From assembly GCA_030833725.1 (NCBI GenBank), contig JAURGP010000002.1, forward strand, positions 34,261-98,260: a stretch of 64,000 nucleotides of DNA. The letters run 5' to 3'. Numbering within the stretch: position 1 is the stretch's first letter; every line of letters begins with the position of its first letter. Positions 26,198 through 34,601 of this stretch are shown in pieces. The notes beneath the pieces were generated by a model. It was given only the letters and a program-made list of their open reading frames with translations, ran no database searches and was not told where the DNA came from. The stretch is from Candidatus Kapaibacterium sp. (GTDB taxonomy: Bacteria; Bacteroidota; Ignavibacteria; Kapaibacteriales; Kapaibacteriaceae). The position numbers and the translations under genes were made by a program.

Positions 26198-26576
26198 ACA
26201 ATCGATACCCGAAAACCAACTACCGTTCTCCACACTCAACATCATATCTTCACTTCTTCTCTTTTTCAAAGGTTGAAGAAGATGATGATGTATATGTACC
26301 GTGGAAACAGGGGATAACTCTACACTCGATACCCCTGATGATCACGAACATCTTATTGTTCAACCACTTACTCAGTGAGATCAACCCCGACACTCTACGT
26401 GGATAACCGCAGGAAAACAGAAACACCCCGAGAATAACGCCGAAGAACTTTTTCTTGGACACATCACCTCCATGTTGAGAGAGGGTACAGAAACCACTTC
26501 TAACCACCTTTTACAACACCTACGTGGAAAGATGTGTGAATAGCACACCAACTATCTTTTCTGGATAGGGTTTACC
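26198..26576. other. 379-base AT-rich intergenic region with hairpin and repeated TACGTGGA
   Basis: This is the longest non-coding stretch of the window. It holds a nine-base stem (CTTTTTCAA/TTGAAGAAG, loop AGG, 26261-26281, one G-T pair) that has no T-run, and a GAT repeat just after it. One sequence (CGTGGATAA, 26398-26406) is one base from a DnaA box read on the minus strand, and CTACGTGGA occurs twice (near 26396 and 26522). No tRNA fold or credible gene was found; short frames on both strands have no ribosome-binding site. A replication-origin role was considered but is weak. Confidence 0.4.
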
Positions 26577-28130
26577 ATGTCCACTCTTCGTTTGATCCTG
26601 GGCGATCAGTTGCATAGATCGCATTCCTGGTGTAAGGGGCCTGATCCCGACGTCACCATCGTGATGATGGAGGTCCGCTCCGAGACAGATTATGTGCGTC
26701 ATCATATCCAGAAAGTAGCCTGCATCTTCGCAGCGATGCGTGCGTTTGCCGACGAACTTCGTCACCAGGGTCATCGTGTGATCTACATCAAGATCAACGA
26801 CCCACACAACAAACACACCCTAACGGGAAATCTCTCTGCGCTCGTCCACACCCACAAGATCACACGCGTAGAGTATCAAGAACCAGACGAATGGCGTGTG
26901 GACGAAGAACTGGTAAAGTGGTCGCAGAAGGCAGGAGTAGAAACAACCTGCGTCAGCACCGAGCACTTCTATACGCAACGCTACGACCTCCGCGATGTTT
27001 TTGGTAAGCGCACGCGCTACGTGATGGAAAACTACTACCGTTGGATGCGCAAGCGCTTCAATGTGTTTATGGATGATGATGGAGAGCGTCCCATCGGTGG
27101 AAAATGGAACTACGACGCTGCTAATCGAAATCCCTGGAAAGGCGAACACGATATTCCACCTCTCTGGAATCCCCACAATGATCTCACGGAGATCGTGCGT
27201 GATATCGAGTCGGCGAAGATCACCACGATAGGTACAATCGACCCCGCCGATGTTCCCTGGCCAATCACGAGAGCTCAAGCTCTCGACCAATTAGAGACGT
27301 TTATCTCAGATGCCTTGCCGCACTTCGGAAGGTACCAAGATGCTATGGTTTCCAACACCAACCCCGCGGCGTGGTACCTCTATCACTCTCGATTGTCGTT
27401 TGCCCTTAACACGAAGATGCTTACGCCACACGAAGTGGTTGAGCGAGTAGAAGCATGGTGGCACAGCGACGGCACACCAGAAACACTTTCTGCTGTAGAG
27501 GGCTTCATCCGACAGATCATCGGTTGGCGTGAATACGTTCGTGGTATCTATTGGAGTGAGATGCCAACCTATGCATCATTGAACAGCTTGGATCAGAACA
27601 ATCGGCTACCATCATGGTATTGGACCGGTGCTACGCGGATGAATTGTATGCACAGTGTCATCACGCAATCCCTGGAACACGCCTATGCCCACCACATCCA
27701 ACGGTTGATGATTACTGGCGTGTTTGCAATGATGGCAGAGATAGATCCAAATGACGTAGATGAGTGGTACCTCGGTATCTACATCGATGCGTTTGAATGG
27801 GTGGAAATGCCGAATGTGCGCGGGATGAGTCAGTGGGCCGACGGTGGCAAGGTGAGTACAAAGCCCTATGCCTGTGGTGGTAACTACATCAACAAGATGA
27901 GTAACTACTGCAAGGGCTGCGAGTATACCGTTTCAAAGAAACGGGACGAAGGTGATGCCTGTCCATTCAACGCCCTCTACTGGCACTTCATACATCGGAA
28001 CCAGAAGATTCTTCAAACCAATGAGCGTACATCGATCGCCCTGGCTACGTTGCGTAAAATGAAGAACGAGGATCGCATCGCGCTTCTACAACGTGCGCAA
28101 TGGATCCTCGATCACCTTGAGGAGGTGTAG
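26577..28130 (+). CDS. Iron-sulfur bacterial cryptochrome/photolyase, (6-4) photolyase-like (FeS-BCP)
   Basis: A 517-residue protein matching the DUF/FeS-BCP photolyases: LRLILGDQLHRSHSW at the start, VEYQEPDEWRVDEEL, GKWNYDAANRNPWK, FIRQIIGWREYVRGIYW and MEMPNVRGMSQWADGGKVSTKPYACGGNYI near the FAD site. Four cysteines suited to the [4Fe-4S] cluster are present: RMNCMHS, and SNYCKGCEY followed by DACPFNALYWHF. The best-known member, Agrobacterium PhrB, repairs (6-4) photoproducts using FAD and a ribolumazine antenna. Light-driven DNA repair is therefore likely. It ends seven bases from the convergent dps gene, another DNA-protection function. Confidence 0.92.
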   Translation: MSTLRLILGDQLHRSHSWCKGPDPDVTIVMMEVRSETDYVRHHIQKVACIFAAMRAFADELRHQGHRVIYIKINDPHNKHTLTGNLSALVHTHKITRVEYQEPDEWRVDEELVKWSQKAGVETTCVSTEHFYTQRYDLRDVFGKRTRYVMENYYRWMRKRFNVFMDDDGERPIGGKWNYDAANRNPWKGEHDIPPLWNPHNDLTEIVRDIESAKITTIGTIDPADVPWPITRAQALDQLETFISDALPHFGRYQDAMVSNTNPAAWYLYHSRLSFALNTKMLTPHEVVERVEAWWHSDGTPETLSAVEGFIRQIIGWREYVRGIYWSEMPTYASLNSLDQNNRLPSWYWTGATRMNCMHSVITQSLEHAYAHHIQRLMITGVFAMMAEIDPNDVDEWYLGIYIDAFEWVEMPNVRGMSQWADGGKVSTKPYACGGNYINKMSNYCKGCEYTVSKKRDEGDACPFNALYWHFIHRNQKILQTNERTSIALATLRKMKNEDRIALLQRAQWILDHLEEV

Positions 28131-28137
28131 GGATAGA

Positions 28138-28611
28138 CTACCCAAGGTAGGCGGAGTACATCCACACGAGCTTTTCCTGCTCACGGATGTAGTCGGACAT
28201 CAATGCATTAGTACCCTCGTCACCAGCTTTGCTGGACAGTTCAAGAATCTCCCGCTGTTGTAGCAACACCGTGGTAAATGCACTCAGCACTCGTTGCACG
28301 GCCTGACGGCCATCCTTGATATTTTCTGCGGGTTTGACCGAGCTGGTCTCGAGGTAGATAGTATGGGTATGGTACGGCGTACCACCCAGAGTCAGCACCC
28401 TCTCGGCGAGTTCGTCTATCTTCAGTTGGAGATTCGTGTACAACTCCTCGAACTTCACATGGAGTTCAAAGAACTTCTCGCCACGGATGTTCCAGTGAAA
28501 ACCACGCACATTCTGATAGAAGATGGCGTAGTTCGCCAAGAGTTCGTTCAATTCACCAATCAACTGCTGCGACTTTGCAGCACTAAGACCTATTGCATTG
28601 TTCTTTGCCAT
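28138..28611 (-). CDS. dps: DNA starvation/stationary-phase protection protein Dps
   Basis: The 157-residue Dps forms a 12-subunit shell that oxidises and stores iron with hydrogen peroxide and can coat DNA. The ferroxidase motif is FYQNVRGFHWNIRGEKFFELHVKFEELY (His plus the acidic residues), and the rest of the protein is a four-helix bundle. The N-terminus MAKNNAIGLSAAKSQQ has few basic residues, so direct DNA binding is uncertain. GGGAGA lies six bases before the ATG, one of the clearer ribosome-binding sites here. Confidence 0.94.
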   Translation of the reverse strand: MAKNNAIGLSAAKSQQLIGELNELLANYAIFYQNVRGFHWNIRGEKFFELHVKFEELYTNLQLKIDELAERVLTLGGTPYHTHTIYLETSSVKPAENIKDGRQAVQRVLSAFTTVLLQQREILELSSKAGDEGTNALMSDYIREQEKLVWMYSAYLG

Positions 28612-28650
28612 GCGTCTCCCGTTGACATCGTGGAAAGAGACGCAGACGAT

Positions 28651-29664
28651 CTACTCACCTACTTGTTTGATGTACGCACAACATAAATCCACCGTAGCCT
28701 GAATTCCCTGTACGTGCGTACGCTCCATTCCATGGGAAGCGGCCACACCAGGCCCGATCAACGCCACACGGTAGTCTCTTCCGGCCCGCCAGGCAGCGGT
28801 ACCATCGGAGCTGTAAAACGGATACACATCCACACTGTGTGGAATAGTGTGGGATTCAGCCAGTGCAACAAGGCTCGTCCTCATCCCATAATCGTATGGA
28901 CCACCGGAGTCCTTCGCACAGATGGAGCAGAGCGTCTCGCGACCGTCAACAGCGTCACCCACCACCCCCATATCGATCACCAGGAGATCGCGTATCGAAT
29001 CGCTGAAACCTGTCGTACCTCCATGACCTACTTCTTCATACGTACTGAAGAACAACTCGACGCCGATGGTAGGGGGCTGATCGCGCAGGGCTCGTGCCAC
29101 TTCGAACAACACGTAACAACCAGCCTTATTGTCCAGAAAGTGGCTCTTGATGTATCCGTTAGGCAGAGCTTGATATCGAGGGTCTACTGCGATGATGTCC
29201 CCTACCCGGATGCCAAGGGCCTGCACATCCTTCACCGAGCGCACATCCTCGTCGAGACGAACGTGCATCGTATCAACACTTCGCTCGCTGGTACCGGCAA
29301 CACGGTTAGCGTGCGTCGACGGATTATTCAAGAGCATCGTTCCGTTGTACACGCTCCCATTCATCGTGTGGATACGCACGTAACTCCCCTCGAACGTAGG
29401 CAACAACGGAGATCCCAGGAGGGAAAACGCCAATGTACCATCCGACTTGATCTTACTAACAATCGCCCCTAGTGTATCGGTGTGGGCAGCCAGCCCGATG
29501 ACGGGATCGCTTCCTAACTGCGCAACGACAGCCCCCTTCACCGTTCGCCTCACCGACCATCCGAGATCTTCTAGTGTGGCGGCGATAAAATCCGAAGCCG
29601 CCTGGGTGTATCCCGTGGGTGAATCAATGGCAATAAGCTCGCCGAGGAGATGGAGTGTGTCCAT
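28651..29664 (-). CDS. M42/M20-type metallopeptidase (probable M42 aminopeptidase)
   Basis: A 337-residue di-zinc exopeptidase. Metal-site segments in order: LAAHTDTLGA (about residue 66), SHFLDNKAGCYVLFE (about 165), STYEEVGHGGTTG (about 205, with the general-base Glu pair), LVIDMGVVGD (about 228) and the late SHGMERTHVQGI. These fit the M42 glutamyl aminopeptidase/endoglucanase family. It should trim peptides in the cytoplasm. I chose ATG 29664 (MDTLHLL): the upstream ATG at 29706 lies inside the promoter box. Divergent from the M16 gene. Confidence 0.87.
   Translation of the reverse strand: MDTLHLLGELIAIDSPTGYTQAASDFIAATLEDLGWSVRRTVKGAVVAQLGSDPVIGLAAHTDTLGAIVSKIKSDGTLAFSLLGSPLLPTFEGSYVRIHTMNGSVYNGTMLLNNPSTHANRVAGTSERSVDTMHVRLDEDVRSVKDVQALGIRVGDIIAVDPRYQALPNGYIKSHFLDNKAGCYVLFEVARALRDQPPTIGVELFFSTYEEVGHGGTTGFSDSIRDLLVIDMGVVGDAVDGRETLCSICAKDSGGPYDYGMRTSLVALAESHTIPHSVDVYPFYSSDGTAAWRAGRDYRVALIGPGVAASHGMERTHVQGIQATVDLCCAYIKQVGE
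29070..29078 (+). repeat. TAGGGGGCT word, copy in M42 peptidase gene
   Basis: GGTAGGGGGCTG, antisense to the gene. Confidence 0.8.
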
Positions 29665-29683
29665 AAAACGCTTCGTCTGTGTG

Positions 29684-29691
29684 TATGTTCG
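29684..29691 (+). promoter_or_regulatory. Near-consensus -7 element TATGTTCG for the M16 gene
   Basis: One mismatch to TAnnTTTG, 27 bases before the M16 ATG at 29719. It forms an inverted pair with the minus-strand box at 29700-29707. Confidence 0.35.
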
Positions 29692-29699
29692 TCTCTCAG

Positions 29700-29707
29700 C
29701 AAACATA
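29700..29707 (-). promoter_or_regulatory. Promoter -7 element TATGTTTG for the M42 gene
   Basis: Exact TAnnTTTG match on the minus strand, 35 bases before the M42 ATG at 29664. Confidence 0.45.
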
Positions 29708-29718
29708 CAGCTCGATCA

Positions 29719-30960
29719 ATGCCACATATCACCACCTATTCCCACACCCTTCAGAACGGGATGCGCGTGATTGCGTGTCCGATCCCCGACACAGCACTCG
29801 TAACCGTTCACGTTCAGTACAATGTTGGTTCGTTCAACGAAGATCCGTCCCGCACAGGATTAGCGCACCTGTTCGAACACTTGATGTTCGACAACACGTC
29901 CACAGGTGTGGACAAACACTACGACGCTCTCTGCACGAGAGCAGGTGGCACGAACAACGCCTATACCACCTACGATCATACCGCTTACCATATCACGCTG
30001 CCATCGCATCAGATGGAGTTGGGCTTGTGGCTCGAGGCTGATCGTATGCAGGCCTTTGCAATCACAGATCAAGCGTTAAGGGTTCAGCAAAGTGTGGTGG
30101 TAGAAGAAATCAATCAGAATGTAGAGAACCAGCCGTACGGTCAGGTGTGGCCTACCATCGATCGTATGTCCTTCACACCCGACAGTCACTACTCGTGGAA
30201 CGTATATGGAAGCGCCCACCACGTAGAAGCCGTGTCTATGGAGGATGCTACCACGTTCTTTCACCGTTACTACCAGCCGGCAAACGCAGTATTAGTCGTA
30301 GCCGGTGGTTGCAATCCAGAAGAAGTGTTCAGGCTGGCCGATCTGTACTTTGGGTTGATACCCTCCGCTACTATTCCACACCACCCACAACCAGTTATCG
30401 GTGTGCAGAGTGGTCAACACGAGATATTGCGTGATCGCGTTCCTGCCGAGGCAGCCTTTATCACCATACCACTTCCACCACAAACAGACGCTCGCATCTT
30501 CGATGCCGAGATTGTCTCCCGTGTGATTGGTGGTGGAACCAGTAGCTCGTTGTATCAGCATTTGGTTCACACCACGCGCTCGGCGAGTTACACCGGTGCC
30601 TTTATCGACCGTCGTGCCCATGCCTCACTGATGATCATCTACGCCTATGGTCTCGACCATACTATCACCGCGGATCGACTTGTCCAGGAGATGCAACACG
30701 CCATTCTACACACAGCACTCACATCGCAGGCGATTTCCAAGGCCGTACAACAACTACGAACGGCGCACGCATTCGAACTCCAGCGAAGTAGTTCGATCGC
30801 AAATGAAGTTGCCTACAACGCGATGTACTTTCAGCATCCGGAACAGGTCAACACTGTATTGGAGGCCTATGCATCGCGGACAGAGGAGGATGTTCACGCA
30901 ATGTTCGCGCGTGTGTGTACCACAAACACGTGGAACCGACTAGATGTGATACCAGCGTAG
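29719..30960 (+). CDS. M16 family zinc peptidase (insulinase/processing-peptidase type)
   Basis: A 413-residue single-chain M16 protein. The inverted zinc motif is HLFEHLMF (His50, Glu53, His54), with the third ligand expected in VVEEINQN at about residue 130. The second half (from about 210, DLYFGLIPSATIPHHPQP onward) is the inactive partner domain with VSRVIGGGTSSSLYQHL. There is no signal peptide, so it is probably cytoplasmic, unlike many Bacteroidota M16 proteins. It may degrade small peptides together with the divergent M42 exopeptidase (inference). ATG 29719 is chosen because the family starts with about ten residues before the first strand. Confidence 0.88.
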   Translation: MPHITTYSHTLQNGMRVIACPIPDTALVTVHVQYNVGSFNEDPSRTGLAHLFEHLMFDNTSTGVDKHYDALCTRAGGTNNAYTTYDHTAYHITLPSHQMELGLWLEADRMQAFAITDQALRVQQSVVVEEINQNVENQPYGQVWPTIDRMSFTPDSHYSWNVYGSAHHVEAVSMEDATTFFHRYYQPANAVLVVAGGCNPEEVFRLADLYFGLIPSATIPHHPQPVIGVQSGQHEILRDRVPAEAAFITIPLPPQTDARIFDAEIVSRVIGGGTSSSLYQHLVHTTRSASYTGAFIDRRAHASLMIIYAYGLDHTITADRLVQEMQHAILHTALTSQAISKAVQQLRTAHAFELQRSSSIANEVAYNAMYFQHPEQVNTVLEAYASRTEEDVHAMFARVCTTNTWNRLDVIPA

Positions 30961-30980
30961 GTATCTAAGGAGTGAAGAGC

Positions 30981-31724
30981 TTAGTACTTCACACCATGCT
31001 CGTTTACGAGCACCCGTATACACGAGCGGCGGTTGTACTCTTTGGCATACGATAGTGCCGTACGGGTGCTGTAATCCATCAGGGTTGGATCTGCTCCCAT
31101 CTTCAATAGGAGTCGGAGCATTTCGTACTCACCGTGGACACATACCAACATGGCAGGTGTCCTACCCATGAGGTCGCGGGTGTTGGGATCTGCACCCCGA
31201 TCCAACAACTCCGTCATCACGTTCATGTTCTTAGATCCACAGGCAATCATCAGGGCGGTATTGCCCTTGCGGTCTCGAAACTCCGTGGCCGCACCCGCGT
31301 CGAGCAGCGCTGTCGCAACGTTCGTTGCACCAGAGGTTGCTGCTACCATGAGCGGCGTCCTACCAGCAGAGTCGAACACGTTGGGTTTGGCACCAGCAGA
31401 GATCAACAACGGTGCTACGGCATCACTCACGTTGTACGCAGCGGCATGCAGTGCTGTCATTCCATTGAAAGATCCCATCGTTGGATCGGCACCGTGCTTC
31501 AGTAGGAGCTCAACCATGGCGCTATCGTTTGCAATCGATGCGACCATCAACCCAGTAATGCCAATATCGTCCTGTTCGTTCACATCTGCCGAACCAGCAA
31601 CCAATAACGACGACACACGGTTCGCATCGCCGGTGGAAACAGCCTCGACAAAGGCCTGAGCGTCCGCATGTGAAGTGAACACCCACAGGAATACGACTGC
31701 TGTAACAAGGCGAGCAAGGATCAT
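30981..31724 (-). CDS. Secreted ankyrin-repeat protein
   Basis: A 247-residue protein with signal peptide MILARLVTAVVFLWVFTS ending ADA, next residue Gln. About six ankyrin repeats follow, each with the G-x-TALM/TPLM pattern: DIGITGLMVASIA, FNGMTALHAAAYN, SAGRTPLMVAATSG, RKGNTALMIACGS, LMGRTPAMLVCVHG and STRTALSYAKEYN. It probably binds proteins in the periplasm. The start is taken at 31724, four bases after the stop of the upstream lipoprotein gene (31729), so it belongs to the minus-strand envelope cluster 30981-33600. Confidence 0.9.
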   Translation of the reverse strand: MILARLVTAVVFLWVFTSHADAQAFVEAVSTGDANRVSSLLVAGSADVNEQDDIGITGLMVASIANDSAMVELLLKHGADPTMGSFNGMTALHAAAYNVSDAVAPLLISAGAKPNVFDSAGRTPLMVAATSGATNVATALLDAGAATEFRDRKGNTALMIACGSKNMNVMTELLDRGADPNTRDLMGRTPAMLVCVHGEYEMLRLLLKMGADPTLMDYSTRTALSYAKEYNRRSCIRVLVNEHGVKY

Positions 31725-31728
31725 ACGA

Positions 31729-32349
31729 CTATAGCCCCTGCCGCTGCAGGAAGATTCCTTTATCCACCTTGGCAAAGAAGTCCTGATAGAACTTCATATC
31801 GTCGATGGTGTAGACCTCTGCCTGCACACCGTTGTTATCCAGGATCTTGGCCAGAAAATTGGCGCGTACGCGAGAGCGCTTACCAATCTCCGATACGTTG
31901 ATGCTTACCTCGATCACCTTGAACTTGTTATACCGGCTGTCGGTAGTTGTGGTGCTCCGCTGCGACTGCGCCCGACCCTTGGTTCTAAAGATCTGATTAA
32001 AGATCTCCTCCCACGCGTCACCAGTGTTGTTGTTGGCAGTATTGGAAGCACGCGTTCCACCGGACAGTTGGAGTTCCTTGGTTGCTGTGAGGAGCCCTAG
32101 GTCGATCACGGCATTCTTCACCACAAAACCGTCGTCCTGCAGAACATTCAACACGGCCTTCAGCACCAGTTTCGTGTCGTTGGTGTCGAACTCGCGGGTC
32201 TGGAACTCCCGAACCTCCAGCTGAGTCTTCGGTGCAGGAGATTGCCGTGGTCCGTTGATGATGGTACAGGCCGATGTACCCCCAACGAGGAGCACCACCA
32301 CAACGAACCCTTCTAGCAAGCGTTTGAGCACAGAACGTCCCTTTCTCAA
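31729..32349 (-). CDS. Hypothetical lipoprotein
   Basis: A 206-residue protein with a basic start, a hydrophobic stretch and lipobox LVGGTSAC. The body has TNDTKLVLKAVLNVLQDDGF and DLGLLTATKEL, a pattern seen in uncharacterised lipoproteins whose predicted fold is an alpha/beta domain; I cannot name the family. A middle part rich in Ser, Thr, Asn and Gln (about residues 95-130) is probably disordered. Its ATG overlaps the stop of the preceding lipoprotein gene by four bases, so the two are translated together. Confidence 0.82.
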   Translation of the reverse strand: MRKGRSVLKRLLEGFVVVVLLVGGTSACTIINGPRQSPAPKTQLEVREFQTREFDTNDTKLVLKAVLNVLQDDGFVVKNAVIDLGLLTATKELQLSGGTRASNTANNNTGDAWEEIFNQIFRTKGRAQSQRSTTTTDSRYNKFKVIEVSINVSEIGKRSRVRANFLAKILDNNGVQAEVYTIDDMKFYQDFFAKVDKGIFLQRQGL

Positions 32350-32762
32350 AACTTGCTTTGGTGGTAGGTGTACGAGTCAACCTTCATATCGGTGTTGAAG
32401 CGAATCACTACTGTCAGCGTCCGTTGCGTGGTACTGCTTGCTCCAGACCGATTTGAAAACCCACCGAGAATCAAGAAGAGTGAGTTTTGCGACTGCGAGT
32501 AAGAAGCCTCGGTGGCGATTTTATCATACACCCACGTTTCCCGTTCGTTTTCATCCCGGGTTACGATGTTAGGAGATCCGAGGGCCTCGGCAACTTCGGC
32601 ACCCGACATTCCCTTGCGGATCTCTTTCTGTACGACCCCTACCGTCATCTCCCGTTCCCGGGTTGACGTAAGATCGTTACGGTTATCCTGGACTGTGCGG
32701 CACGACGGAATCGTGGTGGCAAGCAACGCACAACAGGCAAGAATCGCCAATGCTGGTTTCAT
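32346..32762 (-). CDS. SmpA/OmlA (BamE-like) domain lipoprotein
   Basis: A 138-residue lipoprotein with lipobox TTIPSC. KEIRKGMSGAEVAEALGSPNIVTRDENERETWVYDK is the SmpA/OmlA signature: a helix starting at KGMS, the turn LGSPN, then the WVY strand. The domain occurs in BamE and in other envelope lipoproteins that bind outer-membrane proteins. The start at 32762 gives a clean signal; a longer in-frame extension overlaps the upstream gene's 3' end. It is coupled to the next lipoprotein gene by an ATGA overlap. Confidence 0.85.
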   Translation of the reverse strand: MKPALAILACCALLATTIPSCRTVQDNRNDLTSTREREMTVGVVQKEIRKGMSGAEVAEALGSPNIVTRDENERETWVYDKIATEASYSQSQNSLFLILGGFSNRSGASSTTQRTLTVVIRFNTDMKVDSYTYHQSKF

Positions 32763-32802
32763 AATCGATCCGAGATGAAAGAAACGATACAATTCTACGG
32801 CT

Positions 32803-33600
32803 TCAGAAGTGACCAATCACTCCCAAGTTGAACATCACCATGCGTGGTGACGGCACCAATACCTGCTCGATTGTATAGGAACCCGCATCCAACTGGAAGG
32901 CGGGGATAGCTACATCCGTGTTCCGCAGGTACCGGAAGCGTACATCAATCGCCACGCGCTCCACCTCATCGGGAATGGTGATGATGTTTGCCAGTGTCAC
33001 CATCACACCAGCCCCGATCCCATACGTCCAGCTAGCATTGGTTTCTGGCTGAGGGCCCGTAAACGTGGTGTTCTGATCAACACGTGTTGGTCTGACTTCG
33101 GCCGAGGTGGAAAACAACGAAAAGCCCCCTACCCCTTCCACGTATGGAAAGAAGGTGTTCATCAGATTGGGCTGAAACCGCACTCCAACCGTAACAGGGA
33201 TGTGGACGTTCTGCGATTCTAGGCGGTATTCGGTCCGCTGGTAAGAACCGCTCCCCATAAAGTTCACGGCAAACTGCCCCGTAATGGCCAGGGGAATCGG
33301 ATCGAAGTAGTATGCCACATCGAAGCCTAGGCCATACCCCACAGATGGTGCATCCAGACTCTGGTAGGCCGAGCGGAGTGAATCCTGCGGATTCACTACC
33401 ATAAAGTTCATCCCGAACATCCAGTTCAGCGGCTGATCCATGAGATAGTCGATCGTAGCCTGATCCAAGGTGTCCGGAACCTCGGCTGTTGTTTGCTGGG
33501 CACTGGCAAGCGGCACGACTGCCAACCATGCAAGCATCACACCAACGGTATACCTGAGCGTTTTCACCTCACAAGATCGGGCAAGAAATCGAAAAAACAT
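32803..33600 (-). CDS. Outer-membrane beta-barrel protein
   Basis: A 265-residue protein with signal peptide cut at LASA, next residues Gln-Gln. The mature part alternates polar and hydrophobic residues in strands, for example VGYGLGFDVAYYFDPIPLAITGQFAVNF, HIPVTVGVRFQPNL and VERVAIDVRFRYLR, and ends MVMFNLGVIGHF with a C-terminal Phe, as in small outer-membrane barrels. A GTG at 33567 (VKTLRYTV) is an alternative start that would give a more usual signal-peptide length. It is first in the minus-strand envelope cluster. Function unknown. Confidence 0.8.
   Translation of the reverse strand: MFFRFLARSCEVKTLRYTVGVMLAWLAVVPLASAQQTTAEVPDTLDQATIDYLMDQPLNWMFGMNFMVVNPQDSLRSAYQSLDAPSVGYGLGFDVAYYFDPIPLAITGQFAVNFMGSGSYQRTEYRLESQNVHIPVTVGVRFQPNLMNTFFPYVEGVGGFSLFSTSAEVRPTRVDQNTTFTGPQPETNASWTYGIGAGVMVTLANIITIPDEVERVAIDVRFRYLRNTDVAIPAFQLDAGSYTIEQVLVPSPRMVMFNLGVIGHF
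33123..33131 (-). repeat. TAGGGGGCT word, copy in beta-barrel gene
   Basis: GGTAGGGGGCTTT, sense to the gene (Val-Gly-Gly). Confidence 0.8.
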
Positions 33601-33702
33601 CGGCGTTTTAACATGTGGTTACGCCGCCCACGTCACGAGACGATAACGTGCAGGAGCCCATGATAGCTCGGAGTTTTGTGTACGATTTCGGGGGGAATCC
33701 GT

Positions 33703-34584
33703 ATGAACCGACGAACAGCGCTATCGCTCCTAGGTCTGGGTGCAGCATCTCTAGCCATTGGTCTGAAGCCATTAATTGCCGAAGCTTCATCTGCAGTGTG
33801 GGCATGTTGGATAGGTCATTCCACCGTCCTGCTCAGACTGGGATCGACGTGGGTACTCACAGATCCGGTCATGTTCGATGCCTATGGCGTAAACGTGCTT
33901 GGAATGACTCTTGGCCCGCGCAGAATCGTGCCACCAGCCATCACGATCGATCGTATCCCACGGCCAGACCTGGTGCTGCTTTCGCACGCCCATATGGATC
34001 ACATGGATCGCCGTACGCTCACAGCCCTTGCAGATATGTATCCCGGTGAGATTGACGTGATCACAGCAACGAATACTGCCGATGTGATCCGAGACCTTCC
34101 GTGGAGAGCACTCAACGAGATGGATTGGGGTGAACACGCATCATTACACGGTATCGAGTTGACAGCCTTGCGCGTGCAACACAATGGAGCACGGATGCCC
34201 GGAGAACCGTGTCGATCCGCCGGGTATCGGCGAACGGGACGCAGCTACAATGGATACTACATCAACTACGACGGTCGCGGTTTGGTGTTTGCCGGCGACA
34301 CGGCCTACACAACGTTGTTTCGCGACGTGAAAAAACCTGTCCACCTAGCCATGATGCCTATTGGTGCCTACGGGACATGCCGAGATGTACACTGTACACC
34401 AGAGGAAGCCCTGGCAATGGCGGAAATGATGAAGGCTGAATCAGTGATGCCTATTCATCACAGTACCTTCAATCAGCTCGAAGAGCCCCTTACAGAACCT
34501 CTCGAACGTTTGCGCATTGTTCAATCGTACTCACCCGAACTTTCGGTGGTAGCCACCAGACAAGGGCAAACGTTTCAGGTGTAG
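33703..34584 (+). CDS. MBL-fold metallo-hydrolase with twin-arginine-like signal
   Basis: A 293-residue metallo-beta-lactamase-fold protein. The N-terminus MNRRTALSLLGLGAASLAIG has the RRxxLSLL pattern of twin-arginine export signals. The metal motif is LSHAHMDHMD (HxHxDH-type), with GDTAY and PIHHSTFN supplying later ligands; YFINY-type strands and WIGHSTVLLRLG at the start resemble the NAPE-PLD/UlaG-like branch. GGGGGA lies eight bases before the ATG at 33703. The substrate is unknown; a lipid phosphodiesterase or lactonase activity would fit the branch. It probably forms a unit with rarA, 17 bases downstream. Confidence 0.85.
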   Translation: MNRRTALSLLGLGAASLAIGLKPLIAEASSAVWACWIGHSTVLLRLGSTWVLTDPVMFDAYGVNVLGMTLGPRRIVPPAITIDRIPRPDLVLLSHAHMDHMDRRTLTALADMYPGEIDVITATNTADVIRDLPWRALNEMDWGEHASLHGIELTALRVQHNGARMPGEPCRSAGYRRTGRSYNGYYINYDGRGLVFAGDTAYTTLFRDVKKPVHLAMMPIGAYGTCRDVHCTPEEALAMAEMMKAESVMPIHHSTFNQLEEPLTEPLERLRIVQSYSPELSVVATRQGQTFQV

Positions 34585-34601
34585 CTACTGTAACTTGTGT
34601 C

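Noticed and set aside
26250-26507. Small minus-strand gene of 85 codons in the same gap
   Set aside because: No ribosome-binding site, unusual composition and no recognisable motif; it overlaps other short frames.
26198-26576. Replication origin in the long AT-rich gap after serS
   Set aside because: Only one sequence is one base from a DnaA box, there is no dnaA nearby, and the hand-counted skew has the terminus sign. Kept only as an intergenic region.
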